Shown: positions 1 to 8,940, counted from the first letter of the stretch. The stretch: 21,411 nucleotides of DNA from Larix sibirica (GCA_004151065.3 NWUY0300017538.1:18955-40365), one strand, 5' to 3'. Made by a program: numbers and translations. The notes: a model not told the origin generated them from the letters alone.

Positions 1-360
1 TGTCTCCCAAAATTCACATCTTCCCTGAAATGACCCATACACATTTAAAATTGTGAAAAGGAATCCCAGTCTTTGTGTCCTATAATATTGTTTTTATAAT
101 CGAGTTGAAATGAGTGGCTGACATGAGATTCATACCAGGACTCTGGGCAGTAAGAAGACCTCCTGAGTGTCCTTCAACGTTTATGGCTTCCATCCTCCAA
201 TCCTTTAAAAACCCACTCGTGATTTCCTTGGCTTTCCTTCCTTCAGACATTGTCTATTGAATTAACAGAACTGTGGGATCAACATTACTTATCAACCGTT
301 TGAGGGCATTTAATTTGGAGGCCCCCAAAGATCCCTTACATTAAAGGAGAGGGCTAACAT
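1..360 (-). pseudogene. LINE ORF2 N-terminus: APE-type endonuclease remnant
   Basis: This is the start of LINE ORF2, which would encode the endonuclease that nicks target DNA. An ATG at 360-358 overlaps the ORF1 stop (TAATG). The first residues, ALSFNVRDL, match the opening strand of AP-endonuclease-like LINE nucleases, usually WN-x-RGL. A frame change in the T/G run near 335 is needed to continue. The next frame gives LKRLISNVDPTVLLIQ, then a stop at 256-254 exactly where the family has the metal-binding Glu of the QET motif. Further on, NVEGHSGGLLTA matches the conserved SGG segment. The element continues beyond the left edge of the window. It is clearly dead: one frameshift, and stops at 254-256 and near 70. 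Confidence 0.7.
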
Positions 361-362
361 TA

Positions 363-1200
363 AGTGCCCTTATTCTGGTGTTTTTCCACTCTGTGAGCCC
401 GACCGATCGTTGATTGCTTCCCTTGTTTAATGTATATAGCTACTTGTTTTTGTGCTTTGGATAAAAAAAAATTTCTTCCAGCCTGTGCCTTTTTGGGTTG
501 GTTGAGGGATAACCCCCCAAAGGACACTAGCTCCAGATCCTCCCTCTGTAAGGATTTGGATCTTAAATCATATTCCCGCTTTATTGCTTGAGGATTGACT
601 ACTTCCTTCCCCACACTAAACTAAGAGCTAGTCCCCAGATTCATTGGGATCGAACGAGTAATTGGCAAACTCTCCTCTTTTTCACTTTCTTCCTTTCTAG
701 TCTCTCTCTAATTAATTTCTTTAATAATAGAAAATAAGGAATTAATAGATAGAGAAACAGGGTTTGTACCTTGATTAACCAGAGGATCACTAGGACCAGG
801 TCTTGACCCACCTTTGTTCACAACACTGTTCTGACTTGCAACTTCTTCTTCCGTATCTTCTATTATACCCTTCATTTTCGAGCTCGCCACCTTATCCATG
901 CAAATTCCTTCCATGTCCTTCTCTTGTTCTCCTAAACCACTTCCTTTTTCAATATTATCACCTTTAGGTTGAACGTTCACGGAGTTTTTCGGGCTCTTTC
1001 TAACCCAAACCTTCCTGAAGCGAGGTCTGTCCAGGATCTTTGTGTAATCCTTCTGCAAATGTCCGACCTTACGACAATAGAAGCATCTAAAAGGCAACTT
1101 CCAATAATCCAATCGTTGCGTCAAAGAGCTCCTATGCATCTAAATTATTATCTCCTCATACATCCCATCTCTTAAATCAAGTTCCACTAGGACTTGACTA
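363..1200 (-). pseudogene. LINE ORF1 remnant (nucleic-acid-binding protein with CCHC knuckle)
   Basis: This is the decayed C-terminal half of a plant LINE ORF1, the RNA-binding protein that packages the element's RNA. Reading leftward from 1200, the frame gives VLVELDLRDGMYEE, typical of the segment before the zinc knuckle in plant LINE ORF1. A stop follows at about 1140, then LDYWKLPFRCFYCRKVGHL. The knuckle reads C-x2-C-x4-H-x4-Y, so the last zinc ligand is lost (Cys to Tyr, near 1040). A low-complexity acidic and serine-rich linker runs to about 708. After several stops, a second open stretch (614-360) ends in a basic tail resembling the Lys/Arg-rich C-terminus of these proteins. Family membership is recognised from motifs; no alignment was run. 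It is non-functional because of stops and the missing ligand. Confidence 0.75.
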
Positions 1201-1201
1201 A

Positions 1202-1740
1202 GCCTATGATTGTGTGGATTGGACCTTTATGAGATTGGTACTCCTTTAGGTTGGGTTACCTATAGAAGTGATGAATTGGATTATGGCATGTATCTCATCT
1301 GCAAATTTTTCTATTTTGGTCAATGGTTCTCCTATAGCTTTCTTTAAGGGTCACGAAGGGATTAGGTAGGGATGCCCACTATCTCCACTCTTGTTTTTGC
1401 TGGTTATTGAAGGCTTGAGCAGGCTAATAGGTGTTGCAAAGAAAGGAAAAAAAGGTCAAGGTATTAAAATTTCCCCTCATCTTCATGTTACTCATCTTCT
1501 TTTTGTTGATGATGTTTTGATGTTTGGGATTGGTTCTTTGGATGAGTGAGAGAATTATCTAAATATAATCAAACTTTTTTGTAAAGCATCGGGATTGGAT
1601 GTGAGTGCCCATAAATCTACATTTCTGCACAATGGTATTGATAAGGAGATTTGTGAACAATTTCATCATATTTTCCCTTATCTCATGGCTAACATGGATG
1701 AGGGATTTAAGTACCTTGGGGTACTTCTTAGAACCTAATT
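1202..1740 (+). pseudogene. LINE reverse transcriptase remnant
   Basis: This is the catalytic core of a non-LTR retrotransposon reverse transcriptase, which copies element RNA at the nicked target. The plus-strand frame starting at 1202 reads AYDCVDWTFMRLVLL (motif A with its Asp), then GHEGIR-stop-GCPLSPLLF. The Gln of the usual RQGCPLSP motif is a TAG at 1368-1370. The active-site motif follows as LFVDDVLMFG, with the two Asp codons at 1508-1513. KYLGVLL at about 1711-1731 is the conserved segment after the palm. Stops occur at roughly 1235, 1368, 1548 and 1737, so it cannot make protein. The reading begins abruptly at motif A, directly against inverted ORF1 sequence, and everything upstream of motif A is absent on this strand. 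Confidence 0.85.
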
Positions 1741-1799
1741 GCTATAAAAAAGAGGACTGGTACTGACTGCTCAAAAAAGTTGAAAGAAGGAATAGTAAT

Positions 1800-2499
1800 T
1801 GGTCATTCGGATGGGACAATGGTGTCCCTTTGGGGTAGGCTCATTCTTGTTAAGTCAGTGTTAGAAAGTATACCTGCCTATTAGATGTCGTTGGTCAAGA
1901 TTCATGGGTCTATTATTCAAGGCAATAGAAGGAGAATGTTTCACTTCCTTTGGGCTAGAAATTCTGCTAATCATAAATTCCACTTGCCCAGTTGGGAAAG
2001 CTTATCTTGTCCCGAAAAATTAGGTGGTTGGGGCCTCAAAAACTTGGACTGGTTTAATTTGGTTTTAAGCATTAAGAGCCTATGGAGATGTCTTTTTGGG
2101 GAAGGTCTTTGGAGCCAAGTACTAAAAGACAAATATATCAAGAATTGCTCGGTTGTGGAATGGATTAAGAAGCCCCTTAAATACTATTCAAATGCTTCTA
2201 TTGTTTGGAGGGGTTTGGTTAAATCCTACCCAAAGATGGGGGGGTGGCTCTCTTGGAAGGTTGGGAATGGTCATCAGGTGTTTATTGGCATTGATCATTT
2301 TGTGGGTTGTGAAAGCAATTACAATTTTTTTGCCCCCTTGCAATATTTCATTAAAGGATTAGATATTAATCTTCTTAGAAGGGGCTTTTGTGGCCCTGGT
2401 CACTGTTCCTTATGCAAAGTTGATGATGAACCCGTTTCTCATCTTTTTATTCACTGCTCTTTTTCCGGAAGGTATGGTCTAAAGTTTGCAGGTTGTTGA
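1800..2499 (+). pseudogene. LINE ORF2 middle region with zf-RVT zinc-binding domain
   Basis: This is the part of the LINE polyprotein between reverse transcriptase and RNase H. Around 1831-1884 the frame gives GRLILVKSVLESIPAY, the usual segment just after the polymerase thumb. A stop (TAG, 1882-1884) precedes a 204-codon open stretch from 1885. That stretch contains LGGWGLKNLDWFN, SLWRCLFGEGLWSQVLKDKY, and near its end GHCSLCKVDDEPVSHLFIHC (about 2398-2457), the C-x2-C...H-x3-H-C zf-RVT signature of plant LINEs. The open stretch stops at 2497-2499, and the continuation lies in another frame. It is longer and better preserved than the polymerase part, but the frame is interrupted on both sides. 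Confidence 0.8.
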
Positions 2500-3210
2500 A
2501 ATTCAATGAAGGATTGGAAGGCACATATTTTCAAAATTGTATGCATGAATGGTTTAATAAACCACTGAAGTATAAAGAGTTCCCTCTCTTTGTTATTTGG
2601 TCTACCCAGAAAGTTAGAGATATGTCCATATTCGAGGATAAGACACCTTATTTGTATCCTGCCAGTGCCAATTCTACCAGTCTCTTCCTTGATTATGTTA
2701 AGGAAAGAAAGCAAAAAGTTGATAAAATACAAACTATGCCATACTTTAATGATTCTATTTCAATTGGTTATTTTGATGGTGCAGAGACTGGTGGATGGTG
2801 TGGTGTTGGTATGTTGCTGAAAGTGAATCAAAACATCACATTCACCTTTGGATGGGTTATGGTAGAGGAACGAATACCAAGGTTGAACTTATTGCCTTAT
2901 GGGGACTATTATGGTTTGCTAAGCTCAGAGGCCTTTTCAGTTACATGTGACAGGAGATTCTAGTGTGATCATAAATTGGGCTGCTGGAAACTCAAGTTTA
3001 CAAGTTCTACAGCTGGAAGAGTGGAACAACATAGTTATTGACTTGAAAAATGGCTTCTCTGATCTTTCTTTTACTCATATCTATAGAAAGTTCAATCAAG
3101 TGGCAGATGGCCTTTCAAAAAAGGTAGTTGGTGAAATGAATGACTACATTTTCTATGAAGAATTAGTGGATGGTTTGGTAGTTGCTAATGGATCCAGATC
3201 AATGTTCTAG
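2493..3210 (+). pseudogene. LINE RNase H domain remnant
   Basis: This is the C-terminal ribonuclease H domain, which would degrade the RNA strand after copying. The first frame (to 2963) holds SISIGYFDGAETGGWCGVG, with the first catalytic Asp at 2775-2777 in the YFDGA motif. A frame change between about 2850 and 2945 is needed to reach VTGDSSVIINWAAG, with the second Asp at 2956-2958. The last motif follows as THIYRKFNQVADGLSKK, matching the N-x2-AD-x-LSK ending common in plant LINE RNase H. The terminal stop is at 3208-3210. This is probably the last gene of the same element as the two upstream fragments, since order, spacing and strand agree. Confidence 0.8.
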
Positions 3211-3525
3211 TATGTTTTTTGGTTATCTTTGGGACTGATAGTAATCAAGTTATTGTCTATCAGATTTTAATGTAAATTTTGATTGCAGGCCGTTGATATT
3301 AAGTTATCATCACATATCTCATATCTGATGATAACATAATTTTAGATAATAGTATTTTAGTAAGATGTTATGTCTAGGGTGGTGGATTAGGCACTTAAAA
3401 AAGTATCTTTGTTTGGAACTATTAGAAAGTATATTGTAAACTTTGATTCTCTTATTTTAGATGAATATCAAGTTTATAGGTAGTGTTTTCCTTTCTTAAA
3501 AAAAATAGAAAAATGTTGCTTTCTA

Positions 3526-3550
3526 TTTTCATTATTTTAAATAATGAAAA
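3526..3550. repeat. Perfect 12-bp inverted repeat with 1-nt centre
   Basis: TTTTCATTATTT (3526-3537) is followed by one T and then its exact reverse complement (3539-3550). It sits 21 bases after the A-run ending the LINE and about 130 bases before the telo-box of RPL7. It could form a cruciform or simply be AT-rich chance symmetry. Confidence 0.6.
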
Positions 3551-3643
3551 ATGATTAAAAAACAATTTAGGGATATCTCCGAGGTTTTTACACCGATTTG
3601 ATCCCTTTAATCACACTCCACCGTCGGATCCTCCGCTGGGACT

Positions 3644-3722
3644 ATTGGTTCATCCTCAGCCGTCCACCTCATCATCCATTTTAGGGTTTGCCAAAGTTGC
3701 TCATCCTACATTGCTTTGGGCC
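3644..3722 (+). promoter_or_regulatory. RPL7 promoter elements: CCAAT, telo-box, site II
   Basis: Three motifs are seen in order. ATTGG at 3644-3648 is an inverted CCAAT box. TTAGGGTTT at 3681-3689 is the telo-box in reverse orientation. TGGGCC at 3717-3722 is a site II element (TGGGCY). A telo-box paired with site II motifs near the start site is characteristic of plant ribosomal protein genes and drives expression in dividing cells. No convincing TATA box is visible, which is common for this gene class. A second telomere-like stretch, TAGGGTTTTAGGG, lies at 3906-3918, inside the first intron. The transcription start is not determined and could be on either side of the telo-box. Confidence 0.65.
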
Positions 3723-3734
3723 TTACCTTCGCTT

Positions 3735-3831
3735 CGCTTTAGCTACAACCAGAAGCTCTGCTGCCTTTGGAGGTCGAGGTCGAAGTTGTTCACTTCATCC
3801 ACCGTTCCTGCAGCGATACGCTCAGAAAAAG
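3735..3831 (+). other. Probable noncoding 5'UTR exon of RPL7
   Basis: The CDS start at 6934 lies two bases after a good acceptor (TTGGATCAG, ending 6931), so an upstream noncoding exon is expected. The best donor downstream of the promoter motifs is AAAAAG/GTTTGAG at 3831/3832. Joining 3831 to 6932 puts GAC before ATGG, a favourable initiation context (G at -3 and +4). The left edge is a guess because the start site is unknown. An intron just before the ATG is usual in plant ribosomal protein genes. Confidence 0.5.
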
Positions 3832-4531
3832 GTTTGAGTCTCACCCCTTCGTTATCTTGTTTCTGCAAATGATACTGTCTCATTACTCTAAGGGAATTCA
3901 GGGTGTAGGGTTTTAGGGCATTGGCAGCTTACGCTTGTTGGCAGGGAATTTTACAAGGAAGTGTTAGGGGCTCTCGCGATTGACGCCCGCGAACTGAATT
4001 TGTTCGCATGATTTTTCTATTTTAACATCTACATCACACCCTGGTAGTGGTCGGGGGTATGTTGAAACTGTATCATGCTTGCATTTTCATTTTCACCGTT
4101 TTCATCTGGTTTTAATCGGTATTCCTCACTTGAACTTATCCAAAGCTTTGCAGATTACTAAAGTTTATGAGTAGGTAAGCTGTGTCAATGGTAGAAATAG
4201 GCATTAGCAGCCCTTTACGCGCTCTCTAGTGCGTTGTAAAACCTAAAAGTTTGTTACAATCGAGCTTAAATGTTTGGGGTGTGATGTATACAGTGGAAGC
4301 TTATCATGATTCACATGATAGTTGAGTTCAGGCTTTCTGTTTTATCTGGAGTTACTGCTGAGGCATGGATTTGAAACCTTTGAAAAGGGAAGCGATTGAA
4401 ATCGCCTACTGTATAAACTGTGTGGAAGATTGACATTTGTCGTGTTTCTATTCATTTGTAATGTAATAAATGCGTATGAATTCTCTTTATCCTGAAACCT
4501 GAACTAGTTGAAGCATTGTCATTTAAAGGAG

Positions 4532-4567
4532 GCTTGGCAGTCGGAGTTTAACCGCTCCTGGCCAAGC
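4532..4567. repeat. Stem-loop in the 5'UTR intron
   Basis: GCTTGGCAG (4532-4540) pairs with CTGGCCAAGC (4558-4567) with a single bulged base. Inside it, GGAG (4543-4546) can pair with CTCC (4555-4558), with slight competition for the shared C. The local GC content is well above its surroundings. It may be part of an old element; no known structured RNA was recognised. Confidence 0.45.
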
Positions 4568-4879
4568 AAGTTAGTACGACCATTGCATTCCTCGCAATCA
4601 ATCGACAGATGCAACTTTTTCATTATTACCAAATAACAAGTTACCAGGGACTCGATCTAAAAGTAGGTCCCACTCTTTAGGGGATATCCGAAATAGTCAC
4701 TTAAAACATAAAACTTAATATAGCTCAATACCGCGAAAGCATAAGGCCACTAACAGTATGAAAAAACAGCCCATCAAACATGCCACGGTCCTAGAAAGAT
4801 TCTATTACAGATCTATACTCCCGGGGGCGGTGTGTCCTCTACCCTCACTGCATTCCACAATTAGTAATGAACCAGTAGG

Positions 4880-5265
4880 TCTGTCAACAGCTTGCTTGGA
4901 TAACCAGTTTGATTCCTGCTTATAATCTTTATCAACGTGTTTTAAGGAAATAGATATGAATGATGACGTTACCTCCTCTGTCAGCTGAAGATTGCCATGG
5001 ATGTTGATACCTTCTCTAAAGACTACAACTAATCATCCAGTCTATGACCAGCTTCGAATCTCAAAAAACATTGAGCTCATTTAACCCATACTCCTGAGCA
5101 ATGGGCATTAAAAATAGTTTCTGCACTTCTTCCTTGTTATTTGTTTATACTCTGAGGCCACACTCAAAAGATATTTTGAAAGGAGAGATGTGTAAAATAT
5201 CCCCAGCCTCATAGACGTTGGGATTTCTATTTGCTGCACCATCAAAGTAACTGAAGGGGATGGAA
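4880..5265 (-). pseudogene. LINE RNase H remnant, antisense in RPL7 intron
   Basis: Reading leftward on the minus strand, one frame gives IPFSYFDGAANRNP (first catalytic Asp codon at 5243-5241). It continues with ISFECGLRV-stop-TNNKEE and YGLNELNVF-stop-DSKLVIDWM (second Asp codon at 5060-5058; the Gly of the GDS motif is a TGA). After a frame change it ends HVDKDYKQESNWLSKQAVD, matching the terminal HIYR...N-x2-A(D/N)-x-LSK motif. All four RNase H landmarks are present in the right order. The domain is therefore real but dead. It differs from the RNase H at 2493-3210, so it comes from another LINE copy or family. Confidence 0.75.
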
Positions 5266-5289
5266 GAATCTATATATGGGGATCAATTC

Positions 5290-5790
5290 TTTTCTGTTTT
5301 ATTCTTCTTCTTTGATTCCTTAAAGCTCAAGTACGCTCCTCCTAGATTTCAAAAAGATCCTTGTGGGAGGAGTAGCCTGAAAGAGAGGTTTATTTGTTAT
5401 GTGCCAAACTGTCCATAAAACAAAAAGAGGGAGAGAGTGCTGGGGCTTGTTTACCTCCTGGTCCTTTAGCCAACCATCAAGGGCCTCTTCAACTCATCAA
5501 CCCTGCCAAATCCCCATCTAACCATTCACTGATTTGGTTGCAGGACTTGCAGCCCAGATTTCCTTGGGGAAATGGCAAAGAAGGAAAAGATGTTTTACAC
5601 TTTCTGATGTTTTTTGCGAAGTGGACAATGGCCTGGACCCTTCAAGTACCTTTTCTTTAAATTGCTCAACTGAAGAATTTTATTGTTTAATAAATTAATA
5701 CTAACCACAAAAATATTATATTTTAATGGTGCCTTGAACTTCCAAAAGAGGAACCATTTCAAGGGAGGGGTTCTACTTATCTGGAGGTTG
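5290..5790 (-). pseudogene. LINE zf-RVT region remnant, antisense in RPL7 intron
   Basis: Directly upstream (on the minus strand) of the RNase H remnant, the frames give LEWFLFWKFKAPLKYNIF and NLKKRYLKGPGHCPL (about 5770-5635). These match the segment preceding the zf-RVT zinc site. ESVKHLFLLCHFPKEIW (about 5610-5560) is the H-x3-H/C part of that site; the second Cys of the first pair reads as Arg. Several frame changes are needed. Order and spacing put it in one element with the RNase H remnant. No reverse transcriptase motifs were recognised further right (5790-6900), so the copy appears 5'-truncated, as is usual for LINEs. Confidence 0.65.
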
Positions 5791-6933
5791 TACCACGAGG
5801 ATTGGAATTATCCATTCCTTTTAGTGTTTTTTCTTTTGTTGCTGTAAGCTTTCCGTGTGCAATATCTAGTTTTAGAAGAATCATACAGTCCTTTCTCTTA
5901 AGAGAACAGCTTTCTGGCAGAAATGTCCCTCACTTTTGAACTTGCTAATGATCAAAATTGTTGCCCTTTTGGTAAGTCTAGTCCTCCATCTATTGTATTG
6001 TTTCATAAATATCATTTGGTAGATTGCTTGCATATCCAGTGGCTGTGTTTGCTACTTCCAGTTTTCTCTCATCTGGGTTCTGTCCTTAACTGTCACATGA
6101 GAAAATGCATAACTTGTATTTTTCTATGTTTTCCCATCTTCTATTTGTTGTCTAGAGTCCTCATACTGTGATGACACAGAGAACCATGTTTAGTATGACT
6201 GTCTTCAAAAGCCTTTTCCTCATCTTAATACCGGAGATTTACTTGGAATCTATTTTAAGAGCATTGAGGTCTTTCATGCTCTACGTACTCCCTTTATCCA
6301 CATCACGTGCTTGGTCAAGCACCAAGTTATTAACGATTTCATATTTTTTTATATGGTGTAAATGAACAGTGCTATCATTATTGACAAACACCTGTACTGA
6401 ATTACTGCCAACTTTGCACAGGGTTTAACTTTTTCCCAGTCTCCATCCAGGGTTTCTTGAGTAGTTGGCAACTTGGCACAGTCTGAGTCATGTGACTCTG
6501 GGACTTACTCCGGACATCTTAAAAGGTTTTTGAAATTTTGCAATAAGTTGGGGGGTGCTTAGAAAGGGGTGGTCTTATAATTTTGGTGATGGCTGTAACG
6601 AGCATATTGGTATGGTGTTAGAGCTAGTGTAATGGTTCTTTATTCTATTGCTATTGTTCAAGAGTTCTCACTTGCCTGAAGTTATACTTATAATCCCATT
6701 GGGCAAGCTTGTTTAAGCGAGGAGAAGTTGGACAGAACTAATTGAAATTTTTTCTGGCTGGTTATGTTTAACAAAGTTTGAATGTATTAGTTCTGCCAAT
6801 AGAGGTGGATGGATTCTGAGAATATTTGGTTTTGAAAGATGCTACTTTATTTTGAATATTGCATGTCAAAATGCACAATTTCCATGTAAGTTAGATTGTG
6901 CTCAAATAAGTTAATTTTTTTGTTGGATCAGAC

Positions 6934-8675
6934 ATGGGTGAAGAGGAGGTAAAGGCAGTTGCTGTAGTACCAGAATCTGTGTTGAAGAAGAGGAAAAGAA
7001 ATGAAGAATGGGAGAAAAAGAAAAAGGACCAGTTAGATGCTGCAAAATCAAAAAGAGCTCAAAATCGTAAACTGATTTTCAAAAGGGCAGAGACATATAT
7101 CAAGGAGTACAGGGACCAGGTAATATAATTGGACTTGTCAATGAATATGATCTCATCATACCATGTAGAATAGAAGCATGTACCTGGGAAAAATTTGTAC
7201 ACCATGTGACAGCAACTTTTGATGTATCTTGATTTAAATTCTATGTTCTATACATAGAATTGCTTAAAACAATATTGAATAATTTTTCAGGAGAAGGATC
7301 TCATCAGATTGAAGCGAGAAGCCAAATTGAATGGAGGTTTCTATGTTGATCCAGAAGCCAAGCTGCTCTTCATTATTCGTATCCGTGGGTAAGAAGGGTG
7401 TTAGTATGTTTGATAAAATATAAGCTATCATATCAATGCAATATCTGTACTCTTGTTATTTTTAATTTTGTTTTGTAACTACTTTCTTTACCTGATCTTT
7501 GATCTTTTCTTAGTGTGATGTGATATTACGTTCTTTCTATAATTATATTTGTTTTGTAACTACTTTCCTCTCTCCATTTTTGATATTTTCTAAATGTAGT
7601 ATTAATGATATGCATCCAAAGACCCGGAAGATTTTGCAGCTACTGCGTTTGAGGCAGGTTAGTATTTTTCAGCTTGGCTTGTTATAATTTGTTGGTTTTG
7701 AAACTAATAGTGTGCTTATCACAGTTTATTGAAATTTGTTTGTGTAAATGAAAATTTATATTTTCCTCTGTAGATCTTCAATGGCGTGTTCCTCAAAGTG
7801 AACAAAGCAACTGTGAATATGTTGCAGAGGGTTGAACCATACGTGACTTATGGGTAAGTTCTAATTAGGAATATCTAGCAAGCAAATGAACTATGAATAT
7901 GTTGCATAGGGTTGAACCATATGTGACTTATGGGAAGTTGTAATTTAAGTTAAGGTATATCTATCAGACCAACATAGATGTTACTTCGTAAAAAAACAAC
8001 TATGAGCATGTTGCATAGGGTTGAATCATATGTGGCTTATGTGTAAATTCTAATTAAGCATATATAGCAAATAAATGAACTACGAATAAATATGTTGCTG
8101 CACAGAGTTGAACTATATGTGACTAATGGGTATGGTTTAATTTGGTGTATAGAACAAATAAATGTAGACCTTACAACTAAGCAAACTTAATACTTATTAT
8201 TCATTAGATATTTCTTTTTTTGTGACTCTTTTTTATAATTTTTTTGTAGCTATCCTAATTTGAAGAGTATTAGAGAGCTGATTTACAAAAGAGGTTATGG
8301 AAAGGTAAACAAGCAGAGGATTCCTTTGACAGACAACGCTGTTATTGAACAGGTATTTCAAGATTCCATACTTGAAAAGGTATTTTAACTATTTATTTGT
8401 TGTCTTTGTATGCGTACTTTCCTATTGTTTTTTTATCATAGCCTGTTGCTTATTGACAGGTTTTGGGTCAGTACGGAATCATCTGTATTGAAGATCTCAT
8501 TCATGAGATAATTTCTGTTGGTCCAAATTTCACAAAGGCAAACAACTTTTTATGGCCATTTAAGCTCAGTGCTCCATCTGGTGGGTTGAAGAAGAAACGG
8601 AACCACTATATTGAGGGTGGAGATGCTGGAAATCGTGAGCTTAAAATTAATGAAATGATTAGGAGGATGAATTAG
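6934..8675 (+). CDS. RPL7: 60S ribosomal protein L7 (uL30), six coding exons
   Basis: This encodes a structural protein of the cytosolic large ribosomal subunit that contacts 5S and 25S rRNA in the family. The coding exons are 6934-7119, 7291-7388, 7600-7657, 7774-7853, 8250-8352 and 8460-8675. All introns are GT-AG and phases agree, giving 246 residues, close to the plant norm of about 240-250. Residues 1-62 are the basic N-terminal extension ([14 protein letters not shown]). ISO-like core segments are [19 protein letters not shown] (about 77-95), [19 protein letters not shown] (96-114) and [17 protein letters not shown] (115-131). The C-terminus has [18 protein letters not shown] and ends RRMN. 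The start is chosen because it is the first ATG after the 5'UTR acceptor and has good context. No stop or frameshift is present. Odd: introns 2 and 4 contain duplicated splice-site regions. Confidence 0.95.
7467..7599 (+). repeat. Intron 2 duplication with a decoy acceptor
   Basis: A 20-base match, TTTGTTTTGTAACTACTTTC, occurs at 7467-7486 and again at 7548-7567, 81 bases apart. The sequence after each copy is also similar (TTTGATCTTTTC against TTTGATATTTTC). The first copy ends in TTTTCTTAG at 7513, a pyrimidine-rich AG that could compete with the true acceptor at 7599. Confidence 0.6.
7815..8165 (+). repeat. Fourfold tandem repeat of the exon 4 end and donor in intron 4
   Basis: The last 39 bases of exon 4, its donor and the first bases of intron 4 recur in tandem. 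Copies begin at 7815 (genuine exon and donor), 7895, 8004 and 8084, with spacings of 80, 109 and 80. Copy 2 differs from copy 1 at only 2 of its first 40 bases. The donor GG/GTAAGTT is altered to GGGAAGTT in copy 2, GTGTAAAT in copy 3 and GGGTATGG in copy 4. The repeats extend intron 4 to 396 bases. Reading past the true donor meets TAA at once, so retention would truncate the protein. Confidence 0.9.
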
Positions 8676-8940
8676 TAGCTTGGTTATACTGTTATCTAGC
8701 AAGTTTGTTATAGGTGCTTCAGTTAGCTTTGGTCAGTTTGTAAAGAGTTGCTTAATGGTTTTAGTATCACAAGGATATTTGATGTTTTTACAAATTTTTG
8801 GGCGGTGATTTTTTTGTCTGGAATGTTCGACAGCTTAAATTTTTGAATACTTTTTGTTAGACAATTTATTAATTTTAATGTAATGCATGCTTTTGAAGGA
8901 GCTTGCTTACTCGTTACTTTTATTGCCATTACTTTCAAAG
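8676..8940 (+). other. RPL7 3' untranslated region (inferred)
   Basis: This AT-rich sequence follows the TAG at 8673-8675. No AATAAA is present. T-rich and TGTAA-containing stretches around 8862-8885 are compatible with plant far- and near-upstream polyadenylation signals, so the transcript probably ends near 8880-8940. The exact end is not resolved. From 8940 to 9092 nothing firm is seen, except a short frame with CTTCGEICYFDFAAF (about 9048-9092) that has a Cys-x2-Cys pair and no recognised family. Confidence 0.4.

Larger units (their letters stand above)
1..3505. mobile_element. 5'-inverted plant L1-type LINE, truncated by window edge
   Basis: The two halves read as one element with an inverted 5' part. 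ORF1 and the start of ORF2 are on the minus strand up to about 1200. Reverse transcriptase motif A to RNase H are on the plus strand from 1202. A 3' untranslated stretch (3211-3497) ends in A8 at 3498-3505. The switch is sharp: recognisable ORF1 codons run to about 1195 and motif A begins at 1202. The missing middle (rest of endonuclease, fingers of the polymerase) would be expected just left of the window. Two independent insertions, head to head, are the alternative. No target-site duplication can be tested because the left end is outside. Confidence 0.65.
3832..6931 (+). other. Long 5'UTR intron of RPL7 (inferred, 3.1 kb)
   Basis: The inferred intron runs from the GT at 3832 to the AG at 6930-6931. 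It holds a telomere-like motif near its 5' end (3906-3918), a stem-loop at 4532-4567, and a decayed minus-strand LINE fragment (about 4880-5790). The rest (3920-4530, 4570-4870 and 5800-6930) is AT-rich with no protein-like or RNA-gene signal that I can recognise. Short open frames at 5394-5660, 5923-6171 and 6168-6365 look incidental. Confidence 0.5.

Noticed and set aside
3645-3872. 75-codon frame across the RPL7 promoter and first exon
   Set aside because: It spans the telo-box, site II motif and inferred donor and has no protein similarity. It is better explained as promoter and 5'UTR sequence.
4960-4988. C-box (ATGATGA) and D-box (CTGA) words in the RPL7 5'UTR intron, suggesting an intronic C/D snoRNA
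   Set aside because: The boxes are only about 20 bases apart, too close for a C/D snoRNA, and they fall inside the antisense LINE RNase H remnant.
5923-6365. Two open frames in the 5'UTR intron as extra coding exons
   Set aside because: Hydrophobic, T-rich translations with no domain. The RPL7 protein is complete without them.
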